From NCBI RefSeq assembly GCF_013403865.1, contig NZ_JABFDK010000008.1, forward strand, positions 62,001 to 126,000: DNA of 64,000 nt, written 5' to 3'. Made by a program: the position numbers and the translations under genes. Each line of letters starts with the position of its first letter. Position 1 is the first letter of the stretch. The DNA comes from Winogradskyella costae (GTDB lineage: Bacteria > Bacteroidota > Bacteroidia > Flavobacteriales > Flavobacteriaceae). The notes below the pieces were generated by a model, which did no database searches, was not told the DNA's origin, and was given only the letters and a program-made list of their open reading frames with translations. Positions 1 through 8,289 of the stretch are shown here, one piece after another.

Positions 1-3000
1 ACATCGGAAGTGTTTCAGTCACTAGCATTCTATTACTTAAAACAGGTAAGGCATTTTGCTCGCCATCACTAAAATCACCAGCTTTTGCAATCACTTTATA
101 TTGTACCGCTTGGATGTTTTTTGGAATATTCAAACTCCAAGATACTTGCGTATTGCCTTTCGCATCAACGACAAAAGAAGATGTGTTACTAGAATTTGAA
201 AGTTCTGTATCAATCGATTTACCCGTCACAGCATCGGTCAAAATTAATTGAGCCATACCAGATAATTCATTGTCCGTAAGATTTGCAATTTTTGTACTAA
301 TAGTAATTTCGTCGCCTTCTCTCAAAAAACGAGGAGCATTCGGTATAACCATCAATTCTTTTTGCGTCACTGTTTCTAATTTCGTCACGGCACTTTCTAA
401 AGTTTTAGTGTGTGCCAATAATTGTAACTTCCATTTGGTTAAGGCTTCTGGGGCTTTAAAGTTGAAGCTGACATTTCCTTCTTTGTCTGTTTGTAATTGT
501 GGAAAGAAGAAGGCGGTTTCGTTTAGGTTTTTTCGGATTTTTACTTTTTGTAAGTCGCTAAGACCTTGGTTAGTTGTAATTATTATAACTCCGTTTTTAC
601 CTTTTTCGCCATATAGAGCAGTTCCTTCTTCAGCTTTTAAGATCGTATACTCTAAAATATCTGAAGCTTCGATAGATCTAAATTGTGTTTCTGTTGCTAT
701 GTTTCCATTGATTATAAAAAGAGGTTCACTGTTACCAGTTATAGATCCTGTGCCTCTCAAAATAATAGAGCTGTCGGATCCAGGTTGACCTGAACCAGAT
801 GCTATATTTAGTCCTGAAACTGCTCCATTCAAATTGTTCAAAGCCGTTTTATTTTCCGCAGCCTCACCATAACCAACAGTTACAACCTCTTCTAATTCTG
901 CAGAATCTGAAACCATTGCCACAGCTTCGGGAGAAGAAAGCCTTTTGCTTTTACTTAAGTACCTGTAATTATTTCCAAAGTAAAATCCAAACCAATTTAA
1001 TTCATCGTAACCTTGATATGGATATGTCACATCTGTATAAAAATTATTGAATACTCTAAAATTAGTGTTTCCGAAACTTTGTCTAGAATTTTTGCCTAAT
1101 CGACCATGATAAACAGGGTTATTTATAGGATTAAAATTCCAATTGTGTGTTCTAAACTCGTCTAAAGAGGTGTCGTACATGCTAGCTAATAATTCAGCAG
1201 ACACTTTATCTCCTTTAGAGCCCTTTATTTTAAAGCTCCAGGTTTCATCTTGTCCTGGTTGTAGTTTATCTCTAAACGTTGTGGTTTCAATATCTAAATC
1301 CGTTTTAGGATAAGGGACACTAACATTAAAACTCTGAGATTTAAATTCGTTGAACGCTGCAAAAGACGTATGAACAGCAAAACCTCCTACATCACTTGCT
1401 AAAACGGGAATTATAATTGTTTTTTTAGAATTATGAAGTTCAACTAATTGCGTCATTATAATTTTACCGCCTTTTTCAATTTCAACAGTAACGGTTATAT
1501 GTTCTGCTGCAGAACCTAAAGTTAGTTTTGCCATAGAATTAATGTCGTAACTTTCTTTATCCAATTGCGCTTCATACAATTGATGGTCTGCAATCGTCTT
1601 GTCTTCAGTGCTAAAAACTAATGTAAAGACTTGATCCTTTATCGATTGTCCAAATTTATCTTGGCTTTCTGCAATAATAATATATTGACCAGAATCCCAT
1701 TTGTGAAGACGTTTCAAGATAATCTCTTTTTCTTTTTCGGTATCAAATTCGGTGCTAAAAACCGCGTCACCTTGTTTCCAATTCATAAGTTGATGTTCAT
1801 CATCGTAAGCGTCATGAGGAAATAACTTTTTAAATTCAGCTTCAGAAAGCGTTTGGTAATCTGGTGCTTGCCAAGGCCGTGTTCTTAAAACGCGATCTGG
1901 TGCCTTTAGTTTATATATTTTTAATTGTCCTTTTGCTGGTGTGAATTCACCATTAAGATTTTGTGATGCTAAAGTGAATTCTATTTCTTTTTGATCTTTA
2001 TCAATTTTCTGAGAAGCCAGAATGTTGAGCGTCATAGCATGATAACCAACATTAACAATGGTAGATGTTGAACGTGTTTCACCGTTGATATCTGTAATGT
2101 CTGCTGTGATTTCATAATTAAAAACAGGAAGATTTTCTTTAGATACGCTTTCATCAGGAAGCGCTTTAAACGTAATTTCAAACTCTCCTTTAGCATTTGT
2201 TTTAGTCTCACCAAAAGTGATTTCTTGGGCTTCCACATTAAAATATGGACGTCTCCAATAATACCAACTCGGAAATTTCACATTTCGTTTTACACGATAC
2301 ACCACTTTAGCATCTGTAATAGTACTCCCAGCAAATGCGATTGCGGTTCCGTTTACTGTAATGCTGTCGTTTATTTTGTAAGTTTCTGTAATAGGTTGGA
2401 ACTCTGGTTTAAATTTAGGGCGCTTGTATTCTTCCACAGAGATATTGGCATAACCATAAGTTTTACTATATACATTAATAGTGTAATTACCCGTTAATCC
2501 ATCGTTTGGTATTATGAATTCCCCATGTAGTGAACCAAACTCATTAGTTATTAAATTTAGTTCTTTAACAACCTCTCCGTTTACATTCATTAATTTTACC
2601 GTTGCCGCAGCACTAGCTGAAACCGTTGTTTTTCCGTCTTTAGATTTGGTAGCAATACCTTTAAAATAAACGATTTGGCCTGGTCTGTAAATACTTCGAT
2701 CTGTGAATAAAAAGTTGCGGTACTGCGTATCATTATTTTTATTTGGGTTGTAAGCTCTATTGATGTAATAATTACCAAAATAACCAGCATCGTCTTTAGA
2801 GTTGACTTCTATTTGAATGTTATTGTAATAGTTGTTGTCTTTTGTAAATTGAAATTTTCCATAACGATCTGTTATATATGATTTATTAAGTTGTTTGTTC
2901 TTATAATTAGAATAAGAGAGTTTTACTTTAGTATTAGCGTAAGGTTTACCGTTATGTCTATCAATAACTTGATAAACCTGCATATCATTTTCTAAACTCT

Positions 3001-4483
3001 CTACTAATGCTAAATTTGTAGCTTGTATATGCGCTGTAGCAAGAACATTTGTGTAATTGTTGTTACTGGTATTAGCTTTGATGATGTATAAACCATTATT
3101 TAGATTTGGTAATACAATTTCTGTACTATGTTTTTGGTAATCATTTTCTGTTGTTAAGACACTAGAAAAAGTTTCAACGGGAGTTAAACTTTTGAAGAAA
3201 TCCTCTTTTTTATCAACTCTATAAATGTTATTGAAAAGCTCTAGTTGGTTTTGTGAAACTTTATAGACTTCAAAATCTAGATGTTCTAAGTTTTTATATG
3301 TCGCTAATAATTTTGAAGGAGAATTAATTCTAATAAATTCTTCAGTTTGAAGTTGTATGTCGGGTCTGCCAATTTGCGCTATTAAAAACTCGCATTTTTG
3401 AGCTCCAATACTATTTGGAAACCTTATCATTGCGGCATTGCATATAGCTACCGCTTCTTTAAGTTTCCATTGGTTTTTAGTGTTGCTCTCATTGTCAACT
3501 AGGGTGTGATTGAATAGGTTACCTTGTTTTTCATATACCTTAGCAATTTCATAATCGTATAACGTAGATAATTCTGAAGCCTGTAATTGTTTTGATTTAG
3601 ATTGTAACGTCTTTAGAAGTTGGACTTCTAAATCGGAAAAGATGCCATGTTGCGCTACAAAATTTAAACGTTCAATATCTACATCTACAAAGGCTTTCGA
3701 AATTTTATCTTTACGATGAAATTTCAATAAACTTTGATAAATTTTTAAAGCATTGCGCTGCAGTGATAAAGTGTCTTTAGAAATTAGATTTGTGTTGATG
3801 AAAATGTCACTGTCTGCAATAAAATCATTGTTATCAATACTGAATTTATAGGCAGGTTGAGAAATGCTATTTTCGTCTGTCTTATAAAACTCTAAAGCGT
3901 TATGACTTAATAAATCAAATAATGTTGGACGATAATCTTTAGAGTTTTTAGGTTCATTTAAAAGTACTGAATAGTCATTTAATGATTCTTTTTGAAGTAA
4001 GTCAGTATTTTTAAGAGAACGTTGATAGTACATGTGTATTTCATTAAACAAGGTTTCTAAATCCCAAGTTCTAAAATCGTCACTGATTTTTTCAGACGTT
4101 TTAGTTCTGTTGTAAAATTGGTATCGACTTTGCTGAAAATATTGCCAATACATCGTTGCCAACATATTCTCTAAGATGTGTTTGGTAATCTCGCTTTTAG
4201 TCGCGTTGATTTCGCCTTTGTACCGATTAACAATAGAAAGTTGGGCATCTTCTTCTAATATGAGCATATACTTGCTGATATGTAATAATGCTTTGATGCG
4301 CTGCTGCGTATTGTCGGCTTCAACGGCATTTTTATAAATAGTTTCAACCAAATCGGCAGCACTTTTGGTGAGGCCGTTATATTCGAGTTTGCCCACTTCT
4401 TTCCACTGATCTTCAAAATCGTTTTGAGCATTAGAAAAGGAAATGATGCAAATTAGCATGAGTATAGATATATAGTTTTTCAT
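1..4483 (-). CDS. Alpha-2-macroglobulin-like MG-domain protein with embedded SusC-type plug (partial, C-terminus off window)
   Basis: About 1494 codons are open on the minus strand, starting at an ATG followed by a signal peptide (MKNYISILMLICIISFSNAQ) and running off the left edge. The first ~450 residues are helical and have no clear motif. They are followed by long beta-rich segments of the macroglobulin (MG/MG2) kind, with phrases such as GEFEITFKALPDES and, at the left edge, MLVTETLPM, typical of bacterial alpha-2-macroglobulins. Around 565-905 the frame encodes EEVVTVGYG, then an RGTGS and ALYGEKGKNGVIIITT segment: a TonB-box/plug motif of the SusC/RagA class. Reading-frame checks at four places agree. 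The protein is expected in the periplasm or outer membrane as a protease trap or envelope-defence factor. The thioester region, if present, lies outside the window. The family assignment is strong; the role is inferred. Confidence 0.85.
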   Translation of the reverse strand, partial: MKNYISILMLICIISFSNAQNDFEDQWKEVGKLEYNGLTKSAADLVETIYKNAVEADNTQQRIKALLHISKYMLILEEDAQLSIVNRYKGEINATKSEITKHILENMLATMYWQYFQQSRYQFYNRTKTSEKISDDFRTWDLETLFNEIHMYYQRSLKNTDLLQKESLNDYSVLLNEPKNSKDYRPTLFDLLSHNALEFYKTDENSISQPAYKFSIDNNDFIADSDIFINTNLISKDTLSLQRNALKIYQSLLKFHRKDKISKAFVDVDIERLNFVAQHGIFSDLEVQLLKTLQSKSKQLQASELSTLYDYEIAKVYEKQGNLFNHTLVDNESNTKNQWKLKEAVAICNAAMIRFPNSIGAQKCEFLIAQIGRPDIQLQTEEFIRINSPSKLLATYKNLEHLDFEVYKVSQNQLELFNNIYRVDKKEDFFKSLTPVETFSSVLTTENDYQKHSTEIVLPNLNNGLYIIKANTSNNNYTNVLATAHIQATNLALVESLENDMQVYQVIDRHNGKPYANTKVKLSYSNYKNKQLNKSYITDRYGKFQFTKDNNYYNNIQIEVNSKDDAGYFGNYYINRAYNPNKNNDTQYRNFLFTDRSIYRPGQIVYFKGIATKSKDGKTTVSASAAATVKLMNVNGEVVKELNLITNEFGSLHGEFIIPNDGLTGNYTINVYSKTYGYANISVEEYKRPKFKPEFQPITETYKINDSITVNGTAIAFAGSTITDAKVVYRVKRNVKFPSWYYWRRPYFNVEAQEITFGETKTNAKGEFEITFKALPDESVSKENLPVFNYEITADITDINGETRSTSTIVNVGYHAMTLNILASQKIDKDQKEIEFTLASQNLNGEFTPAKGQLKIYKLKAPDRVLRTRPWQAPDYQTLSEAEFKKLFPHDAYDDEHQLMNWKQGDAVFSTEFDTEKEKEIILKRLHKWDSGQYIIIAESQDKFGQSIKDQVFTLVFSTEDKTIADHQLYEAQLDKESYDINSMAKLTLGSAAEHITVTVEIEKGGKIIMTQLVELHNSKKTIIIPVLASDVGGFAVHTSFAAFNEFKSQSFNVSVPYPKTDLDIETTTFRDKLQPGQDETWSFKIKGSKGDKVSAELLASMYDTSLDEFRTHNWNFNPINNPVYHGRLGKNSRQSFGNTNFRVFNNFYTDVTYPYQGYDELNWFGFYFGNNYRYLSKSKRLSSPEAVAMVSDSAELEEVVTVGYGEAAENKTALNNLNGAVSGLNIASGSGQPGSDSSIILRGTGSITGNSEPLFIINGNIATETQFRSIEASDILEYTILKAEEGTALYGEKGKNGVIIITTNQGLSDLQKVKIRKNLNETAFFFPQLQTDKEGNVSFNFKAPEALTKWKLQLLAHTKTLESAVTKLETVTQKELMVIPNAPRFLREGDEITISTKIANLTDNELSGMAQLILTDAVTGKSIDTELSNSSNTSSFVVDAKGNTQVSWSLNIPKNIQAVQYKVIAKAGDFSDGEQNALPVLSNRMLVTETLPM
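565..905 (-). other. SusC/RagA-like TonB plug segment inside the macroglobulin gene
   Basis: This part of the macroglobulin frame encodes a TonB-box-like EEVVTVGYG, then NLNGAVSGLNIASGSGQPG, RGTGS, PLFIINGN and ILKAEEGTALYGEKGKNG. These are the successive hallmarks of the plug domain in SusC-type receptors (compare the genuine plug in the SusC gene at 40143-43298). No TonB-dependent barrel follows in the visible part; the macroglobulin-type sequence resumes (FFFPQLQTDKEGNVSF). Confidence 0.75.
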
Positions 4484-4490
4484 AGTTTTG

Positions 4491-4502
4491 CCGCAAATGC
4501 GG
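4491..4502. promoter_or_regulatory. Small hairpin just upstream of the macroglobulin start
   Basis: CCGCA-AA-TGCGG is a perfect 5-bp inverted repeat ending eight bases before the ATG of the minus-strand macroglobulin gene. It may cover the translation start in the mRNA. It is short and could be chance. Confidence 0.25.
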
Positions 4503-4565
4503 TAATATTTTGATGAATCTGTTTCGATTAATATAAAGGTGAACACATTCTGTTAGCTATGCCAA

Positions 4566-4616
4566 AATACATTCAAAATGTATTCCAAAATAAGCATAAT
4601 GAGTTAACGACTCATT
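4566..4616. promoter_or_regulatory. Two inverted repeats in a divergent intergenic region
   Basis: Between the divergent macroglobulin and TPR genes lie AATACATT-CAA-AATGTATT (8-bp arms, 4566-4584) and AATGAGT-TAACG-ACTCATT (7-bp arms, 4598-4616). Two perfect palindromes in a divergent promoter region fit regulator-binding sites, but the regulator is unknown and neither motif was noticed elsewhere in the window. Confidence 0.35.
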
Positions 4617-4667
4617 TCGTTGAGTGAAGTTAACAATTTGTTGAGGAACCTGAGCGTTTAATAATTG

Positions 4668-4675
4668 TATTTTTG
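4668..4675 (+). promoter_or_regulatory. Bacteroidota-type -7 box for the TPR gene
   Basis: TATTTTTG matches the Bacteroidota -7 consensus TAnnTTTG and ends 19 bases before the ATG at 4695. A TTG at 4641-4643 is the possible -33 element, though the 24-base spacing is slightly long. The box lies downstream of a TTG codon that would extend the frame, which supports the ATG as the start. Confidence 0.5.
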
Positions 4676-4694
4676 CTTAAAGCACCCACATTGT

Positions 4695-5639
4695 ATGAAT
4701 AGATTTTTGTTTATTTTGTTGTTATCGTCATTCTGTTTTTCTCAAACATCAATAGATAATGCAGAAGCATTTATTGCTAAAAAGGAATTTGTGAAAGCAC
4801 AAACCGAAATGACACTGTTTTTAAGTTCTAATCCCAACGATTTAAAAGCTATCGAACTTTTGGGTGATGCCTATGGACATCAAAAGAAATGGGATGAAGC
4901 TATAGAACAATATCAGGTTTTAAAACAAAAACGTCCTCAGAACGCCAATTATCATTATAAGTATGGTGGAGCTTTGGGTATGAAAGCGTTAAGTATAAGT
5001 AAAGTTAGAGCACTTGGCATTATTGGTGATGTTAAAGATTCGTTTCACAAGGCAGCCCAATTAGATCCAAATCATATTGATGCCCGTTGGGCTTTGGTTG
5101 AGTTGTATGTATCATTACCAGGTATTGTTGGCGGAAGTTTCTCTAAAGCTTTAAGTTATGCTGAGCAATTAGAACAACTCTCAAAAGTAGATGGTTATTT
5201 AGCAAAAGGCTATGTTTACGAGTATGATGACGAACCAGAACTCGCTGAAAAGTATTATAGACTCGCCATAAAAGAAGGTGGTTCTGTAACCTGTTATGAT
5301 AAGTTGACTAATTTCTACGAAGAACAAGAGCAACCCGAAAAAGCCATAGGAAATATTGAAGAAGCTAAGGATAAACACCAACGTAATGCCATGCATTATC
5401 AAATAGGTAAAGTTAGTGCAGATTATAATATTCAATTAGATAAGGGCGAAAAATGTTTAAAAGCATATTTGTCAAATCATTCCGCTAAAGATGGAGTGCC
5501 AAAAGAATGGGCTTATTATCGTTTATCACAGATTTATAAACATAGAAATAATTCTACAGAAGCGTTAGTTTGGATTAATAAGGCGATTTCTGGTTTGCCA
5601 GATATTGATGTGTTTCATGAATTTAAAGCGACGCTATAG
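4695..5639 (+). CDS. Exported tetratricopeptide-repeat protein
   Basis: A 314-residue protein begins with a signal peptide (MNRFLFILLLSSFCFSQ) and then carries repeated 34-residue TPR-like helical pairs. Examples are KAIELLGDAYGHQKKWDEAI, the PNHIDARWALVELYVSLPG region and EYDDEPELAEKYYRLAIKEG. TPR arrays are protein-interaction scaffolds; the export signal places this one in the periplasm. The frame extends ten codons further upstream to a TTG, but that region overlaps the -7 box and would mask the signal peptide, so the ATG is preferred. Its partner cannot be read from the sequence. The next gene (mpl) is 221 bp away and probably transcribed separately. Confidence 0.85.
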   Translation: MNRFLFILLLSSFCFSQTSIDNAEAFIAKKEFVKAQTEMTLFLSSNPNDLKAIELLGDAYGHQKKWDEAIEQYQVLKQKRPQNANYHYKYGGALGMKALSISKVRALGIIGDVKDSFHKAAQLDPNHIDARWALVELYVSLPGIVGGSFSKALSYAEQLEQLSKVDGYLAKGYVYEYDDEPELAEKYYRLAIKEGGSVTCYDKLTNFYEEQEQPEKAIGNIEEAKDKHQRNAMHYQIGKVSADYNIQLDKGEKCLKAYLSNHSAKDGVPKEWAYYRLSQIYKHRNNSTEALVWINKAISGLPDIDVFHEFKATL

Positions 5640-5752
5640 ATTAATTTCTGTTTCCGATGCATTTCTTCATTTTTCTTAACACTTCAAATAAATAAACATT
5701 CGAACTGATGCAGGTGATTAGTTTTATAAAATTGCTTTTGATTAGTATTTAT

Positions 5753-5820
5753 GTCAGTTCGATTGATTTTTTCTTTTGAAAATCCTATCGAGAACCTTGT
5801 TCATAAATTCTCGTTTTAAA
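5753..5820 (+). repeat. Dispersed palindromic intergenic repeat, copy A
   Basis: The segment starts GTCAGTTCGATTGATTTTT, passes through CCTATCGAGAACCTT and ends TTCTCGTTTTAAA. It aligns almost base for base with a second copy at 14149-14220. The CGAGAA and TTCTCG parts can pair, giving a hairpin followed by TTTT, so this copy may also end transcription of the TPR gene. Upstream, CGAACTGA at 5701-5708 is the reverse complement of TCAGTTCG at 5754-5761, as in the termini of a palindromic element. Confidence 0.6.
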
Positions 5821-5860
5821 AAACTTATAGTATTTTTACATTACTTATTTTTAGAATACA

Positions 5861-7213
5861 ATGAACGTACATTTTATAGCAATAGGTGGTGCCGCAATGC
5901 ACAATTTAGCCTTGGCACTTCACAATAAAGGATATAAGGTCACAGGAAGTGATGATGCCATTTTTGAACCTTCAAAATCGAGATTAGATGCTAAAGGATT
6001 GTTGCCTGATGCTTTTGGTTGGTATCCTGAAAAAATCACCTCTGATTTAGATGCTATTGTTTTAGGAATGCATGCGAAAGCCGATAATCCCGAATTGCTT
6101 AAAGCTCAAGAACTAGGCTTAAAAATCTACAGTTATCCTGAATTTTTATATGAACAAGCCAAAAATAAAACACGAGTTGTTATTGGTGGAAGTCATGGAA
6201 AGACAACGATCACCTCTATGATTTTACATGTGATGCATTACCACGATCGTGATGTGGATTATATGGTTGGAGCACAATTGGACGGTTTTGATGTCATGGT
6301 AAAACTTACAGAAGACAATGATTTTATCGTTTTAGAAGGTGATGAATATTTAAGTTCACCAATTGACTTACGACCAAAATTCCATTTATATAAACCTAAT
6401 ATTGCCTTGTTGAGTGGTATTGCTTGGGATCATATTAATGTGTTTCCAACGTATGAGAATTACGTAGAGCAGTTCAGCATTTTTGTAGATTCTATTGTCA
6501 CAGGTGGAAGTATTAATTATAACGAAGAAGATCCAGAAGTAAAGCGTGTCGTGGAAGCTTCCGAAAATCAGATTCGAAAAATAGCCTACAAAACTCCAGA
6601 ATACACCGTTGAAAATGGTGAAACCTTATTAGAAACTCCAGAAGGGCCAATGCCAATTGAAGTCTTTGGTGCGCACAACTTAAATAATTTAGCTGGTGCC
6701 AAATGGATTTGCCAACATATGGGCATTGATGAAGATGATTTCTATGAAGCTATTTCTACATTTAAAGGTGCGAGTAAACGTTTAGAGAAAATTGCTGAAT
6801 CTAAGACAAGTGTCGCTTATAAAGATTTTGCACATTCGCCGAGTAAAGTTGAAGCGACTACCAAAGCTGTAAAAGAACAATACAGCGACCGTACTTTAGT
6901 CGCCTGTTTAGAATTACACACCTATAGCAGCCTTAATGCTGAATTCTTGAAAGAATATAAAGGTGCTTTAGATGCCGCAGATGTAGCTGTCGTTTTCTAT
7001 TCTCCACATGCTGTTGAAATTAAGAAGTTAGAAGAAGTTACAGAAGCTCAAATTGCCAATGCTTTTGAGCGCGATGATTTAATCATTTACACGAATCCAG
7101 AAGATTTTAAAAATTTCTTGTTCTCTCAGAAGTTTGATAACAAGTCATTGTTGTTGATGAGTTCTGGTAATTATGGTGGTTTGGATTTTGATGAGGTGAA
7201 ATCACTTTTTTAA
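5861..7213 (+). CDS. mpl: UDP-N-acetylmuramate:L-alanyl-gamma-D-glutamyl-meso-diaminopimelate ligase
   Basis: A 450-residue cytoplasmic Mur-ligase-family enzyme. It has an N-terminal nucleotide-binding motif (IGGAAMHNLALAL, residues 8-20), the ATP-binding loop GGSHGKTT (109-116), the central Mur-ligase signature around DHINVFPTYENYVEQF, and a C-terminal domain ending NYGGLDF. Length and the GGAAMHN motif (rather than the GIGGxGM of MurC) fit Mpl, which joins recovered murein tripeptide to UDP-MurNAc and so recycles peptidoglycan. MurC is the alternative, but is less likely. It is a single gene, with the shared terminator at 7245-7285 downstream. Confidence 0.88.
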   Translation: MNVHFIAIGGAAMHNLALALHNKGYKVTGSDDAIFEPSKSRLDAKGLLPDAFGWYPEKITSDLDAIVLGMHAKADNPELLKAQELGLKIYSYPEFLYEQAKNKTRVVIGGSHGKTTITSMILHVMHYHDRDVDYMVGAQLDGFDVMVKLTEDNDFIVLEGDEYLSSPIDLRPKFHLYKPNIALLSGIAWDHINVFPTYENYVEQFSIFVDSIVTGGSINYNEEDPEVKRVVEASENQIRKIAYKTPEYTVENGETLLETPEGPMPIEVFGAHNLNNLAGAKWICQHMGIDEDDFYEAISTFKGASKRLEKIAESKTSVAYKDFAHSPSKVEATTKAVKEQYSDRTLVACLELHTYSSLNAEFLKEYKGALDAADVAVVFYSPHAVEIKKLEEVTEAQIANAFERDDLIIYTNPEDFKNFLFSQKFDNKSLLLMSSGNYGGLDFDEVKSLF

Positions 7214-7244
7214 GTTCGCTATAATACTATTCTGTTTTCAACAT

Positions 7245-7285
7245 AAAAAGGCCATCATAGAGAAGTGGTTCTATCATGGCTTTTT
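7245..7285. terminator. Bidirectional terminator between mpl and the PepSY-like lipoprotein gene
   Basis: AAAAAG-GCCATCATAGA-loop-TCTATCATGGC-TTTTT: 11-bp arms with one mismatch, an A-run before and a T-run after. It lies between convergent genes and can serve both. Confidence 0.85.
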
Positions 7286-7315
7286 ATAGGGTGACTTTAG
7301 AATTTTATGATTTAT

Positions 7316-7780
7316 TTAGTCATTATAAATTCTAATAAAGTCTCCATGCATTTCAAACTCTAATTCAATACTGTTATTTAATTCAACTTGTTGGTGATTT
7401 AGTTCTAATTCCCAATCCGTAATAAAATTAGCCGGATAGTTAGTAGCCACATAACTTAATATGGCTTCTGGTATTACAGAATCTGGAAGTTGAGTTGCAC
7501 TATCAATGTCAATAATTTCAAAGTTGCTATTAAATTCTAACTCAATATCTTCAGAAAGATAAATATCATAAGATGTGGTGTTGTTTTCCGTTTCTTGTTC
7601 TGCTAATACTATCGTACTAGAATCAAAATGAGTGGCAATGTATGTTTGAATAGCTTCAGGGATTTCTGCATCGCTTAAAATAATTTTATTCGAATTATTA
7701 TCGTCATCACTACTACAAGATGTAAAGAATGCGAACAATGTTACAATTGCAAGTAGTTGTAAATTTATTGTCTTTTTCAT
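7316..7780 (-). CDS. PepSY-like lipoprotein
   Basis: A 154-residue lipoprotein: signal peptide, lipobox FFTSC (Cys22), then SSDDD, an acidic tail of the kind that targets flavobacterial lipoproteins to the cell surface. The mature part holds two similar units, beginning IPEAIQTYIATHFDSSTIV and IPEAILSYVATNYPANFIT. Each runs into alternating strands ending ELEFNSNFEI or ELEFEMHGDFI. This is the pattern of the PepSY-like (BLIP-like) fold. The gene follows a related exported protein by 13 bases and a two-component system, suggesting one stimulus-response module. Function unknown; possibly a periplasmic sensor partner or protease inhibitor. Confidence 0.75.
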   Translation of the reverse strand: MKKTINLQLLAIVTLFAFFTSCSSDDDNNSNKIILSDAEIPEAIQTYIATHFDSSTIVLAEQETENNTTSYDIYLSEDIELEFNSNFEIIDIDSATQLPDSVIPEAILSYVATNYPANFITDWELELNHQQVELNNSIELEFEMHGDFIRIYND

Positions 7781-7793
7781 AGTTATATAGGGA

Positions 7794-8225
7794 TTAAATT
7801 AATTTGCCGTTTTTTGTGAACATAAGATTAAGTTCCTCTGTTCTGTTTTCTAATTCTACGCTATACGTGTCAATGTCATTTTCTATGATTTTTTCTGCAT
7901 CATCGATATGGTAACCTGGATACTGGTTTTTAATAGCATTAAGGACGTCGATAGGTAAATCGCGTTGAGAAATTTCTAAGGTATATCGTATAAGCTTGCC
8001 AGTATTTGTAAACCAAGCCTCATAGTCGTTATCCCAGCCTATTTCAAATTCAACATTATAGCGGTCACCTTGTAATTCCCATTCTATATCATTGGCTTTA
8101 GGAAACTCTTTTTTAAAGGTGTTTAAAATTACAGACGGCACTTTGTGCATTGAAATGTCTTGTGCGGAAATCATACACGTACTTAATAGTAACACTGCTA
8201 GTAAAGGGATTGTTTTAGTCTTCAT
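7794..8225 (-). CDS. PepSY-like periplasmic protein
   Basis: A 143-residue protein with a cleavable signal peptide (LLLSTCMISAQ) and two PepSY-like units: one with VPSVILNTFKKEFPKANDIEWE then a YNVEFEIG strand and AWFTNTGKLI, and one with LPIDVLNAIKNQYPGYHI then YSVELENR and LMFTKNGKLI. Proteins of this type often accompany two-component systems in Bacteroidota and are thought to act at the envelope. It is 64 bases downstream of the kinase gene, with its own -7 box. Paralogous to the next gene. Confidence 0.75.
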   Translation of the reverse strand: MKTKTIPLLAVLLLSTCMISAQDISMHKVPSVILNTFKKEFPKANDIEWELQGDRYNVEFEIGWDNDYEAWFTNTGKLIRYTLEISQRDLPIDVLNAIKNQYPGYHIDDAEKIIENDIDTYSVELENRTEELNLMFTKNGKLI

Positions 8226-8253
8226 ATTTATGATTTTTAAATTAATAATAGTA

Positions 8254-8261
8254 CAAATGTA
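8254..8261 (-). promoter_or_regulatory. -7 box for the PepSY-like pair
   Basis: On the minus strand this reads TACATTTG (consensus TAnnTTTG), 28 bases before the ATG at 8225. No clear TTG -33 element lies at the expected distance, so it may be activator-dependent, for example on the adjacent response regulator. Confidence 0.4.
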
Positions 8262-8289
8262 GAAGCCAAAACTGGAAAGAATTTGGAAT

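Noticed and set aside
270..2790. Several open frames of 60-170 codons on both strands within the macroglobulin gene
   Set aside because: They overlap a continuous minus-strand frame with clear MG and plug motifs, and have no recognisable protein features of their own.
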